DNA of 15,051 nt from Planctomycetia bacterium. GTDB lineage: Bacteria > Planctomycetota > Phycisphaerae > Phycisphaerales > UBA1924. The notes under the pieces are model-generated. The model was not told where the DNA came from. It was given only the letters and a program-made list of their open reading frames with translations, and made no database searches. Numbering within the stretch: the first letter of the stretch is position 1; every line of letters begins with the position of its first letter. Position numbers and translations under genes: made by a program. The stretch spans positions 1 to 15,051 of the forward strand of contig SXOY01000313.1 of the NCBI GenBank assembly GCA_005776545.1. The letters run 5' to 3'. Shown here piece after piece: positions 1 to 7,647 of the stretch.

Positions 1-432
1 ACCGAGCATGCACCGCGCGGGGGCGATGAACTTAATATTGTGAAACCTGGCGCAAACTACGGTTGGCCGCTGGTGTCATTTGGGATAGATTACAGCGGCG
101 CGGCATTCAAGGAACCCTGGCCCAAGGCGGATGATCCGAAACAGAAGGACATTGAGATGCCTGTCTATCGCTGGATGCCGTCGATCGGTGCGTGCGGTCT
201 GGATATTGGGAAAGGCGGCGTGTTTTCACACTGGACTGGCGACCTGTTCGCAGGCGGATTGTCGGGGGCCAATGTAGATCGCATTCGAGTGAAAGATGGG
301 AAACTGGTTGAGCGAGAAGAACTGTTGTATGGAAAAGGTCGCGTACGCGATGTCGTGACTGGTCCGGATGGTTCGATTTATGTGGTACTGAACGGGCCTG
401 ACAAGGTCATCCGGCTATCGCCGTCGAAATGA
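1..432 (+). CDS. Glucose/sorbosone dehydrogenase-family protein, C-terminal part (5' truncated by window)
   Basis: The reading frame is open from base 1 (TEHAPRGGDELN...), so the gene begins left of the window and only its last 143 residues are seen. The text 'EHAPRGGDELN' followed by 'KPGANYGWP' is the hallmark of PQQ-dependent aldose/sorbosone dehydrogenases of the YliI/Asd type, soluble or periplasmic six-bladed beta-propellers that oxidise sugars. Further family signatures follow in order: 'GGVFSHWTGDLFAGGLSGANVDRIRV' type text (blade 5) and 'RVRDVVTGPDGSIYVV' (blade 6), then a short end 'VIRLSPSK'. The family is known to bind PQQ and calcium, but most of those ligands lie in the missing half, so activity cannot be judged. 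The next gene starts 12 bases after the stop, which suggests co-transcription. The GTG at 40 is an internal valine, not the start. Confidence 0.88.
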   Translation, partial: TEHAPRGGDELNIVKPGANYGWPLVSFGIDYSGAAFKEPWPKADDPKQKDIEMPVYRWMPSIGACGLDIGKGGVFSHWTGDLFAGGLSGANVDRIRVKDGKLVEREELLYGKGRVRDVVTGPDGSIYVVLNGPDKVIRLSPSK

Positions 433-444
433 GGGCGGAGATTC

Positions 445-858
445 ATGGGAGAAATACTGCATATTTTGTCGCCGCAGATTGATCGAAATGTGGTGTGTGA
501 AACGCTTGGGATCAAACCTGCATCGCGGGAATGGACATCGCTGAGTTGGAAAGATGGCAAGGCGAAAATGCAATTGGATGCATTTGAGTCTGGAAAAGAA
601 TTCAAGGAAGTTCTTAGCTGCTATCAGCAGTTGTTTGAAAATGTGGCGGAAGGCGCGGACCTGAAAGAGATCAAGCGACGGTTGCTCGCTACGAAGTGGC
701 TTCTTCGCATTACCGCTAGCCCCGACTTTGATGCGACTGCAGCAGACTCTAACTCAATTGCGAGCTTGGCGATGCAATTGGATGGCACCTGTATCACAAG
801 CAGTGCGGTGATCGACCCGGCAACCGGCGACGCGATTCTGGCATGGGATAGCGAATGA
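445..858 (+). CDS. Small hypothetical protein, family not recognised
   Basis: The protein has 137 residues, with ATG at 445 preceded by GGAG at 437-440, four bases away. It follows the dehydrogenase by 12 bases and is probably translated from the same mRNA. It has no signal peptide, membrane segment or cysteine cluster, so it is likely cytoplasmic. Residues 1-65 are mixed and polar; a charged, probably helical stretch with many Lys, Glu and Arg lies around 55-90 (ENVAEGADLKEIKRRLL), followed by WLLRITASPDF and an acidic end (AILAWDSE). I do not recognise the family. The strong ribosome-binding site, tight spacing and full-length frame support it as a real gene. It ends 7 bases before the convergent barrel gene with no terminator between them. 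Confidence 0.7.
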   Translation: MGEILHILSPQIDRNVVCETLGIKPASREWTSLSWKDGKAKMQLDAFESGKEFKEVLSCYQQLFENVAEGADLKEIKRRLLATKWLLRITASPDFDATAADSNSIASLAMQLDGTCITSSAVIDPATGDAILAWDSE

Positions 859-865
859 GATTGGA

Positions 866-1951
866 TTAGAAAGAGAACCCGACGACTGCGAAATAGTCTA
901 CCACGCTGGCGTTTTTGGAGGCGGAGCGTGAGTCGTAGCGGTGCTCAAAACCAGTACGCAGATTCATCTTGAGTTCCGGGTCGATGAGAATCTGCCAACC
1001 AGCGCGTGTGACACTGCGAAACTGGCCTTGCTTACGCATATCGGGGTAGTATTCAAAGTTGGCGTACAAAGAACTGCGATCGCTTACTTTGTAATGTCCA
1101 TCTAATGCAAAGATACCAAGTTCGGGAATCAATGCGTTTTCGCCATTGATTTCACGTGCGCCGCCAAGTCCTAAGCGAGCGAGGATCGTGGTTTTTTCAG
1201 TCTTTGTCACAGAGTACCCAAAACCGACCGCCCCACCGATGCGTGCATCCCACGCCTGCTTGTCGTCGATTTCAAGTCGCCCTTGCGTCCACATGCTCCA
1301 TGGCGACTCCGCCGCGAATTTCCAGTCGTTGCGAGCATTGATCTCGCCACGGTTTTGCGTAGTGCCGTAGTTGTTTTGACCGTAGACGTACGACGCGTGT
1401 GCGGTGGTGTTCAGTTTGGCACTGGAACGGGCCATCGAGAAGTTGAGCCGCACGGTTTGAGAGTCAATTGGACCAGTGGTTCCGTTCAGGCCGAATTCAA
1501 CCGAGCGGGACCACCCTTCCCAGAAGCTCTTGTCATCTTTTCCTGTAATCGCCTCGACAGGATCCATTGGCATCTGGATCTGGTTTGCATTGGGCAAAGG
1601 GTTCGCCGGTTTGGCAGGCGGTGGTGGCGGAGGCGGAGGAGGGGGCGGTGGAGGCGGGATCGGTGGTAGACCAGGTTCGGAACTGGTGATGCCCGGCAAT
1701 GGAATTTTTACTTCGCCAAGAACCTGGTGGATCAGAATCAGATACTCGTGAGTTACGAGTTTGATTGTTCCCTTGATCGTTTCACCGTTTGCCAGTTGAA
1801 GCATGACCTGATTGCTAACGGTGACATTTGTGCCACTGGATACAGGGGGAAGCGGCTGCGGAGTCTGAGCGGAAGAAATCGAAGCGCACATTCCAACCAA
1901 TGCGGCTATCGCGATGCCTGCTGTTGGGCTGTGAATTCCGATTCTTCCCAT
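866..1951 (-). CDS. Secreted DUF481-like outer-membrane beta-barrel protein with a 14-proline tract
   Basis: With the start at 1951 the protein has 361 residues. This ATG is preceded by GAGAGGG six bases upstream. The frame also opens at an ATG at 1984 (11 residues longer), which has no ribosome-binding site. Residues 1-28 form a signal peptide ending SISSA, with cleavage before QTPQ. Residues 43-88 (QLANGETIKGTI ... LGEVKIPL) resemble the small beta domain seen before DUF481 barrels. A linker with 14 consecutive prolines (about 99-112) leads to a region from about 140 of alternating hydrophobic and polar strands ending in Phe (VVGFSF), typical of barrel proteins inserted by BamA. DUF481 proteins such as YdiY are outer-membrane proteins of unclear role, linked to salt or alkali stress. 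It is probably a single-gene unit with its own promoter near 2010-2018. Confidence 0.8.
   Translation of the reverse strand: MGRIGIHSPTAGIAIAALVGMCASISSAQTPQPLPPVSSGTNVTVSNQVMLQLANGETIKGTIKLVTHEYLILIHQVLGEVKIPLPGITSSEPGLPPIPPPPPPPPPPPPPPAKPANPLPNANQIQMPMDPVEAITGKDDKSFWEGWSRSVEFGLNGTTGPIDSQTVRLNFSMARSSAKLNTTAHASYVYGQNNYGTTQNRGEINARNDWKFAAESPWSMWTQGRLEIDDKQAWDARIGGAVGFGYSVTKTEKTTILARLGLGGAREINGENALIPELGIFALDGHYKVSDRSSLYANFEYYPDMRKQGQFRSVTRAGWQILIDPELKMNLRTGFEHRYDSRSASKNASVVDYFAVVGFSF
1616..1657 (-). repeat. Run of 14 consecutive proline codons
   Basis: On the - strand these bases encode 14 prolines in a row using all four CCN codons, preceded by Pro-Pro-Ile and followed by Ala-Lys-Pro. The mixed codons mean this is not a simple DNA slippage repeat but a kept protein feature. 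It separates the N-terminal beta domain from the barrel. Such runs stall ribosomes and are known to need elongation factor P. Confidence 0.95.
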
Positions 1952-1984
1952 CTTCGGCCCTCTCTTTTTCGAGGAATTGCTCAT

Positions 1985-2246
1985 TCAAGCAAGTCGCCGG
2001 ATTCGCAGTACTATACCACCCCCGCCCTCCTTTGAGCAGAGCGGGGTCACTTGTAGTTTATCGAAATCTGCCCCTAGATGCATCACGATTTTGCCCAAGT
2101 GCCGTATTTATTTTGATATCGTGATAATTGGGAAGTGGGTTGTTTGAGTTCCGTGGGAGCGCAAAGTTCGCCCACAATCCGCGGTTGTACGGGAAATGTG
2201 TGCAATCTCTCTATAGTTGATCGACATATCGCCCGGGGCGTAAAGA
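1985..2246. other. Intergenic region upstream of the barrel gene
   Basis: About 260 bases separate the barrel gene from the end of the MmgE/PrpD-family gene, and no convincing ORF is present. It holds a candidate extended -10 promoter near 2010-2018 and an AT-rich patch around 2105-2130 with a small interrupted palindrome, TATC-GT-GATA, at 2117-2126 that could be an operator. The GC palindrome at 2231-2240 just after the PrpD stop is short and lacks a T tract, so no clear terminator is seen. Confidence 0.5.
2010..2018 (-). promoter_or_regulatory. Candidate extended -10 promoter for the barrel gene
   Basis: Read on the - strand these bases are TG-G-TATAGT, a good extended -10 element. Seventeen bases upstream the -35 position reads TGCTCA, only a weak match to TTGACA, as is common for extended -10 promoters. 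Transcription would start near 2002, leaving a leader of about 50 bases before the ATG at 1951, which fits the Shine-Dalgarno-supported start. It is a pattern match only. Confidence 0.4.
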
Positions 2247-3902
2247 TCATTCAAAAGTGCCACTGATCTTAAGAGGAAAATTCAAGATATCTGCAATCTC
2301 GGTTGCTGATTTCTTTCCCAATCCTGAGAGTCTCTTGATAATCGGCCCGGGGTTGGAAAATGCGAGAGCACCCAGAACAGCAAACTTGTTCTCAAGTACC
2401 TCATTCAGGTCGACCTTGTCTGGGCCACTTGCATTTCGGGCATGCCCACCAGGATACATCACAAGGCCCGAATCGAGGACATTTCCCTGATCATCCGTGA
2501 TCACCATCGAGGTAGGAATTCCATCGGGGTACTTGGCATCGTACTCGCTTCCACCATGCTCAAAGGTCATTTTCTCCATGAGAGCGCGAGTGACAGGGTG
2601 GTGCAGTGCCTCGTGATTGAAGTCGTGTGGCGTGAGGATCAGTTCCTTCCAGCCCAGCGGCCGCGCGGTCGTTTGACGCAACTCGAGTGCTTTGCGGAGC
2701 ATGGTGCACACAAGATAGAGCATGGAGTGATCCGCAGATTGACGTGTCTTGGGATTGCGTTTTGCAGGATCACCGATGATGCCAAATGCTGGTTCGTACG
2801 CCACTACCACCATCTTGGCAATTGCATCGCCAGATTGATCGCTAAGGAGGTACGGATTCTTGTTGATCAAGTTGATCAGACCTTGCAACGCGCCGGCGGA
2901 TTGGTGCTCATACAGCCCAAGCTTAAAGTGCATTCCCATGACCGCAAAATCGCTTCCAGTGCGGCTGAGAAACAGGTCAAACGGCGAAGCATCGGCCTTA
3001 TCTGAATTTGCCTTGCTTGAACCAACCTTCTGGAACATCTGCCCCGGACCTTCGAAAATCCTGAAAATTGCCTCGGGGTTACGGAAGATATCGCGTGGCC
3101 CCATGAAGCCTGACATTGAACGTTTGACGGACAAGATTGCGGCCTCGGTCGTAATCGCCGCGGATGCACCCTTAGAATCAGAGAGTTGCTTTCCCGCGCG
3201 GATGGCTCGGAACGGAATGTAGTGGGCGACAACCATGCCGATCGCCGATTCAATTTGTTCAGCGGTTGCACCCATCATTGCGCCAAACGTCGCTGCTGAA
3301 GCAATCCCGCCGTGAATGACGTGATCGATCTTGTAGGTCTTGGCACTGAATGCTTCGGCAAGACGGCCGCGGATTTCATCAACCAGTAGCATTCCGCGAA
3401 GTGCAAACTCACCATCCTTGCCGCACATTTGTGCTGCCGCGAGGGGCACCGCATAGAAATCGTTGTGGCCGAATTCGCCTGCCGTCTGCTTCCTCGATGG
3501 ATTGAAGCCGAAGTTTGTTCCGTTGGAATCCCATTCGCGAACTGCGGCACAGTTTGCCACAATGGCCTTTTCAACTTGCACATCCGCAGCAGATCCAAAA
3601 ACAGGAGCGCCGTTTCTCACAACCTTGGAAGCCCAGTCGCAACCGGAAAGTGACCCGGCGCCTCGCACTGCCGCCGGATAGGTTCCCGCTTCATTTCGCA
3701 GGAGGACGGGCGCGTTGGTTCCCATTGCGATTGCGGAAAGGCCGCAGATACACGCATCGGTGAAAAACAAGTTGGTCCGGTCCAGTACCGCCTGATCGGG
3801 TTCGCCTCGCTTGCCTTTTGCATCAGACATGAAGTCGATTGCGTACTGAGCGATACCGAGGGCTTGATTGGAATTCGCGGGAAGATGAACAACGTCGGAC
3901 AT
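2247..3902 (-). CDS. MmgE/PrpD family protein (2-methylcitrate dehydratase-like)
   Basis: The chosen start is ATG at 3902, with GGAG nine bases upstream, giving 551 residues. The frame is open to a GTG at 3983 (578 residues), but that codon has no ribosome-binding site. The N-terminal helix (QALGIAQYAIDFM), the text VREWDSNGTNFG, GHNDFYAVPLAAAQ, the helical RGMLLVDEIRGRLAEAF and the C-terminal GRxxALxxxSPxD-like half are typical of MmgE/PrpD proteins, cytoplasmic enzymes that include 2-methylcitrate dehydratase and cis-aconitate decarboxylase. The usual length is about 450-500 residues, so this one is somewhat long. No prpB, prpC or acnB-like gene is adjacent, so I do not assign the methylcitrate cycle. 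It lies downstream of the lipoprotein gene (about 140 bases from this start) and may share its transcript. Confidence 0.85.
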   Translation of the reverse strand: MSDVVHLPANSNQALGIAQYAIDFMSDAKGKRGEPDQAVLDRTNLFFTDACICGLSAIAMGTNAPVLLRNEAGTYPAAVRGAGSLSGCDWASKVVRNGAPVFGSAADVQVEKAIVANCAAVREWDSNGTNFGFNPSRKQTAGEFGHNDFYAVPLAAAQMCGKDGEFALRGMLLVDEIRGRLAEAFSAKTYKIDHVIHGGIASAATFGAMMGATAEQIESAIGMVVAHYIPFRAIRAGKQLSDSKGASAAITTEAAILSVKRSMSGFMGPRDIFRNPEAIFRIFEGPGQMFQKVGSSKANSDKADASPFDLFLSRTGSDFAVMGMHFKLGLYEHQSAGALQGLINLINKNPYLLSDQSGDAIAKMVVVAYEPAFGIIGDPAKRNPKTRQSADHSMLYLVCTMLRKALELRQTTARPLGWKELILTPHDFNHEALHHPVTRALMEKMTFEHGGSEYDAKYPDGIPTSMVITDDQGNVLDSGLVMYPGGHARNASGPDKVDLNEVLENKFAVLGALAFSNPGPIIKRLSGLGKKSATEIADILNFPLKISGTFE

Positions 3903-4041
3903 TTCTGACTGCTCCAGGTAAATTGACAAATCCGCCGGCTGTTCCGGGCGGGCTGGAGGGTAGTACACAGGTTGATTAGGCACAAGATACTGTCATGCCG
4001 GAAGGCGGATTTCTCTCAACTGGGAACCTGTTTTTTGCTAA

Positions 4042-4356
4042 TTATCGCGGATCGGCGGGGGGTGGCATGGTATAGGGCTTTGACTTCTCTACTTTCTTTT
4101 CCTGCTCAGTCCCCCAGGGGTCAAAGGTGAAGTTCGCATCTGGAAGTTTTTGGAAGAACCGCCCCAGCTTTGTGTTCGCTCGCTTATGGAGGTTCTCGTT
4201 CGTCCTCTTGCCATCGGGGTCATCTGGCAGCGGTGCCTTTGGACCCCGGATAACAAGCCGTTCCCGCGGATGAGTAAGTTCCATCATGCAGCCAGTTGAC
4301 AGAAGCAGACTCAGTGCCAGGACACAACCTCGCGTTGATCGACTGACTTCCGGCAC
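4042..4356 (-). CDS. Small putative lipoprotein
   Basis: The frame opens at a GTG at 4377, but a second GTG at 4356 has a near-perfect Shine-Dalgarno (GGAGG, eight bases upstream), so I start there, giving 104 residues. Residues 1-23 form a short lipoprotein signal: an Arg-containing start, a hydrophobic core (CVLALSLLL) and the lipobox-like STGC, with Cys23 as the likely lipidated residue. The -3 position is Ser rather than the usual Leu, so lipidation is probable, not certain. The mature part is polar, rich in Lys, Pro and Asp (LPDDPDGKRTNENLHKR), and ends in a proline-rich tail. I recognise no family. It follows the glycosyltransferase gene by 44 bases and is probably in the same transcript, which hints at an envelope role. 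Confidence 0.68.
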   Translation of the reverse strand: MPEVSRSTRGCVLALSLLLSTGCMMELTHPRERLVIRGPKAPLPDDPDGKRTNENLHKRANTKLGRFFQKLPDANFTFDPWGTEQEKKVEKSKPYTMPPPADPR

Positions 4357-4400
4357 TTGTGCGTCCTCCAATATCACGCAAATCTCAAAGAGACCGATGA

Positions 4401-6050
4401 TCAGGCCTGCGAGTGATATACGTCTTCAATTCGCTTAACATGCTCAACGTAGCTCAGGAGATTCTCTGACACTGCATGGACCTCTTTCGGACTTGGAACT
4501 ATCACTTCCCCCCGCACTACGCGAGAGATTGTACTCGCCAGATCATCAGCATCTGCACCGTTAAAGTACACTCCGTTTCCACACCCATTCTCGCCATGTT
4601 CGCGAATAAAATCTACCACGCCGCCAAGCCGCGAAATGATCATGAACTTCCCGGAGTTCAGAAGCTCTAACATCACCAGCGGCGCGTTTTCCATCCAGAT
4701 ATGCGGCACAATCGCGACATCGAAGTCCCGGTGAATGCTTGCAAGTTCCTCATACCGATACCCACCCAGAAAACTGACTTCCGGATATGGCGCCAAACGA
4801 TGCCTGAAAGAAGAATCGTCTCCAAACGCTCGAATGACAAAATGACACGATTGCCGAACATCTTGCGCAAGCAGCGGAATCGCACGCGTCAGAACCTCAA
4901 GCCCCTTATTCGGAAACACTGTCCCCAGAAATCCGATGCGCAGCGGACGATCTAGTGTCGCGGCATTCCATGGACGTTTGTCATAGTACGTATGCCCACG
5001 GGCAACTCGTCGCAGCGCATCGAAATGCGGTTGTCCATATGGAACAAACTTGCATTTTTCCTGAGGGAACCCCATGGAGACCAGGACATCAGTGATGAAC
5101 CGGCTCGGTCCAATGACGCGATCTGCATGTGCCAAGGCCGCTAATCCAGCCAAACGGCGATTTCCATAATGATCCAGCACGGCAAGGTGATGAGTTTTGC
5201 CGAGCAACTCTTCGTTGGCGTCACGCGGCTGACTGACAACACGTGCTCCCTCATTTCCGCGACATGCTCCGGGCGCGGCCAAGGGTGGCCCCATTGCTGG
5301 GTCTACGCACAACATCGTCGGATCCAACCCGTCGTTCGTCGTCTTAACCTCTCGTCCGGTCAGCGATCGGTGTTTCAATCTGCCCAATGCAGAACGTGCC
5401 TCGCGCATGAACTTGGCAGAATTGGGACCGAGTGTCGCCCAGGCCAACGCCTGCAGCTTCCGATTGCGAATCTCTACCTCCGGCGCGGTAGCTGAAATGC
5501 AATTCTCGCACGCTTTGCCACCCTCATAGTCATGGCACACGCCAGCTTCGTTTCGCAACAAGTCAACCTGAGGGCACACATACCAATGGTTGTGCAACGT
5601 TACAACCAGCCTGCGACCGCTCGCCTTGATTGCCGGCAATAGATCGAGACTCAAGCCTTCCAAAGAATGGACGTGCACCACTTCAACTCGCTGCGATTTG
5701 AGCCAGTGCATCACCAGTCGTGTCTGCTCCGGGCAGCTTATTTCCTTTTCTTGATTCCGGAAGTTGTAACGACTGATCGCAAGATTCGGGCTGTTAATTA
5801 GACTATGGCACTCCACTCCTCGCCATGTTTCAACATGCTCTATTCGCATGCCTCCAAATACCGTGTAGTCCATCCCTGAACGCAAGTAGCAGACCTTGTG
5901 ACCACTCAGCGTCAGCCCGCTCGCAAGCTCTGATGCCGACAGGTTGTATCCACTGCCTTCCCGTTGCTGACTACTCAATTTCGCCCAACCGATCACGCAA
6001 ATCGAAAGTGGTTTCGCCGATCTGGGCCAACCATTGGGTTCACCTGACAT
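4401..6050 (-). CDS. GT4-type glycosyltransferase with four-cysteine motif (second of a tandem pair)
   Basis: This 549-residue protein has the two-domain GT-B layout. The N-terminal domain has ICVIGWAKLSS, a glycine-rich loop (REGSGYN), VVHVHSLEGLS and TLHNHWYVCP. The C-terminal domain begins about residue 369 with RIGFLGTVFPNKGLEVL and holds SFLGGYRYEEL and the EX7E motif as ENAPLVMLE (Glu454, Glu462), which in GT4 enzymes contacts the nucleotide-sugar. Cys159, 172, 181 and 184 form a C-x12-C-x8-C-x2-C set around HDYEGGKACENC, probably a metal site. Residues about 190-285 are a divergent insert. The frame extends to 6119, but ATG 6050 has GAGG nine bases upstream and overlaps the previous gene's end by 11 bases, which suggests translational coupling. 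It likely transfers a sugar to a surface glycan; donor and acceptor are unknown. Confidence 0.88.
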   Translation of the reverse strand: MSGEPNGWPRSAKPLSICVIGWAKLSSQQREGSGYNLSASELASGLTLSGHKVCYLRSGMDYTVFGGMRIEHVETWRGVECHSLINSPNLAISRYNFRNQEKEISCPEQTRLVMHWLKSQRVEVVHVHSLEGLSLDLLPAIKASGRRLVVTLHNHWYVCPQVDLLRNEAGVCHDYEGGKACENCISATAPEVEIRNRKLQALAWATLGPNSAKFMREARSALGRLKHRSLTGREVKTTNDGLDPTMLCVDPAMGPPLAAPGACRGNEGARVVSQPRDANEELLGKTHHLAVLDHYGNRRLAGLAALAHADRVIGPSRFITDVLVSMGFPQEKCKFVPYGQPHFDALRRVARGHTYYDKRPWNAATLDRPLRIGFLGTVFPNKGLEVLTRAIPLLAQDVRQSCHFVIRAFGDDSSFRHRLAPYPEVSFLGGYRYEELASIHRDFDVAIVPHIWMENAPLVMLELLNSGKFMIISRLGGVVDFIREHGENGCGNGVYFNGADADDLASTISRVVRGEVIVPSPKEVHAVSENLLSYVEHVKRIEDVYHSQA

Positions 6051-7647
6051 GCGCCACGCCCTCTGCAACGGCCGACGGCAGGCACAGTTGTTGGTACAGA
6101 CCCTCCATCTCCGATGCATGCTCCTTCATTGACTTGGGTCGTCGTACCGCCGCCTTCAATCGCGGCAACAGCTCTGCATCAGTCACAAGCTGCGTCAGCG
6201 ACGTTGCAAGTGCTTCGCGATCGTTGCCACGGAACAACAGTCCGTTGACATTGTGCTGCACCAAATCAGGAATCCCGCCGACGTCTGCGCCGATCACCGG
6301 CAGACCGCACCCCTGAAACTCCATTACAGTCTGCGGCCCGTTATCCCACCAGATACTTGGAACCACTCCGACATCCTTGTCTGCTAGAAGTTCTGGCAAA
6401 CTGTCGAACACATAACCGTCTTGTGTTCCCAGGAAACTGATTTTGCTTCGCAGACGGTCAAGCCGAGGCATTGCCGACTCAAGGTTCTGAGCGTAGACAT
6501 GCAACCCAAATCGCGATGAGATTGCAGGGTCAAGAAGTTCAATCGCATCAAGCAATACATCAAGCCCCTTGTAGCGATTATGAAACCCGAGAAACACGAG
6601 GTTGATCACTGCCCCATCGACTCTCGCTCGACTTCTACTTACAAACTCACTCGCACGCGTGCCAATGTTAAACGTGTGAACAATGCTCGGACGAACTCCC
6701 AGCCGTTGAAACCGCTGTGCTACATACTCAGAAACCGCATGAACGGCATCGCATCTATTAAGCATCGCCAGCATGGCCGCACGCCGCCTTCCAAATTTGT
6801 TGGTAAGGTCTGGCCGCGAATCCGCATTGATTTCATTGGTAATCGCGGCCAAATCTGCCTTTGGTTCCTCGGGCTTGCCCCCCACTGCCGCCGCAATCGG
6901 TGGCCGTCCTCGTACTTCCTCGACAGGAAAGGGGCACGCCTTGATAACATCTTCTGCGGCCTCAACAGCGTGAAATGGAAGCGGCAACCTCCCATCAACA
7001 GTCGGCATCAGAGGTTTTGTAATCGGTACGTTCAGCCGTTTCATTGCGCCGGTCCAGCGACGCAGATGTTCATGCCTCGAATCAAACTCCTCCCCCACTG
7101 TCGCAGCACATCGTTCGCAGGCGGCTCCGCCTTCGAAATCATGGCAGGGCGTCAGCCCACATTGCATGAGATACACCTGCGGACAGATCGAATGGTAGTT
7201 GTGCAAACTGAATACCACCCGAGAACCATCAGACACTATCGCATCCACACAATCCGCCGACAACCCCTCGATATTGTGAAGATGCACTACATCTGGTTGC
7301 AACAGATGTACAAATCGCCCGACTTCGGCGGCGAGTTGCGGGCAACGCTCCTCTAGTTCCGGATGCTGAAAATTAAATACCGCTGGCGCAAGCACTGGCG
7401 AGTTCACAACCTCAAACACCCTGATACCGTTCCAATCATCGTGCCGCCGAATGCTGATTGGACCGGCAGTTGGACGAAAATCGAGGGGATTGACATCCGG
7501 AACATCCTCTATTCCAGTTGCAAGACAAGAGACATCGTGCCCTCGTTTCGCCAGTTCCCGCGCCAGCCCGTTCATGTATCCGTTCGCGCCGCCACCGATG
7601 CGAGCTGCATCCCACACTTTCGCCCAGTTGACCATCAGTATTCGCAT
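6040..7647 (-). CDS. GT4-type glycosyltransferase with four-cysteine motif (first of a tandem pair)
   Basis: This protein has 535 residues. The N-terminal GT-B domain reads MRILMVNWAKVW, with a glycine-rich loop (RIGGGANGYM), VVHLHNIEGLS and SLHNYHSICPQ. The C-terminal domain (from about 348) has NLVFLGFHNRYKGLDVL, ISFLGTQDGYV, VVPSIWWDNGPQTVME and GADVGGIPDLV, standard for GT4. The first acid of the EX7E motif is Asp435 rather than Glu, the second is Glu443. Cys155, 168, 177 and 180 have exactly the same spacing as in the downstream paralogue. Residues about 185-285 form a poorly conserved, Pro- and Ala-rich insert before the helix RRRAAMLAMLNRCDAVHAVS. The ATG at 7647 has no Shine-Dalgarno. 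It is the first gene of the leftward run and diverges from the PH-domain gene across 72 bases. Confidence 0.88.
   Translation of the reverse strand: MRILMVNWAKVWDAARIGGGANGYMNGLARELAKRGHDVSCLATGIEDVPDVNPLDFRPTAGPISIRRHDDWNGIRVFEVVNSPVLAPAVFNFQHPELEERCPQLAAEVGRFVHLLQPDVVHLHNIEGLSADCVDAIVSDGSRVVFSLHNYHSICPQVYLMQCGLTPCHDFEGGAACERCAATVGEEFDSRHEHLRRWTGAMKRLNVPITKPLMPTVDGRLPLPFHAVEAAEDVIKACPFPVEEVRGRPPIAAAVGGKPEEPKADLAAITNEINADSRPDLTNKFGRRRAAMLAMLNRCDAVHAVSEYVAQRFQRLGVRPSIVHTFNIGTRASEFVSRSRARVDGAVINLVFLGFHNRYKGLDVLLDAIELLDPAISSRFGLHVYAQNLESAMPRLDRLRSKISFLGTQDGYVFDSLPELLADKDVGVVPSIWWDNGPQTVMEFQGCGLPVIGADVGGIPDLVQHNVNGLLFRGNDREALATSLTQLVTDAELLPRLKAAVRRPKSMKEHASEMEGLYQQLCLPSAVAEGVAHVR

Noticed and set aside
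1476..1751. + strand frame with a polyglycine run
   Set aside because: The glycines are the antisense reading of the proline codons of the barrel protein; no ribosome-binding site or other domain supports it.
2442..3005. 187-codon + strand frame inside the MmgE/PrpD gene
   Set aside because: It is antisense to a conserved protein and has no recognisable features.
2247..3983. Methylcitrate cycle locus
   Set aside because: Only the PrpD-like gene is present; no methylcitrate synthase, methylisocitrate lyase or regulator is adjacent, so the pathway is not claimed.
4005..4040. T-rich stretch on the + strand after CAACTGGGAACCTG as a terminator
   Set aside because: The stem is too weak and no + strand gene ends there.
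6580..7356. 258-codon + strand frame opposite the first glycosyltransferase
   Set aside because: It is antisense to an unmistakable GT4 protein, and its translation is rich in Arg, His and Cys with no motif, as expected of a shadow frame.
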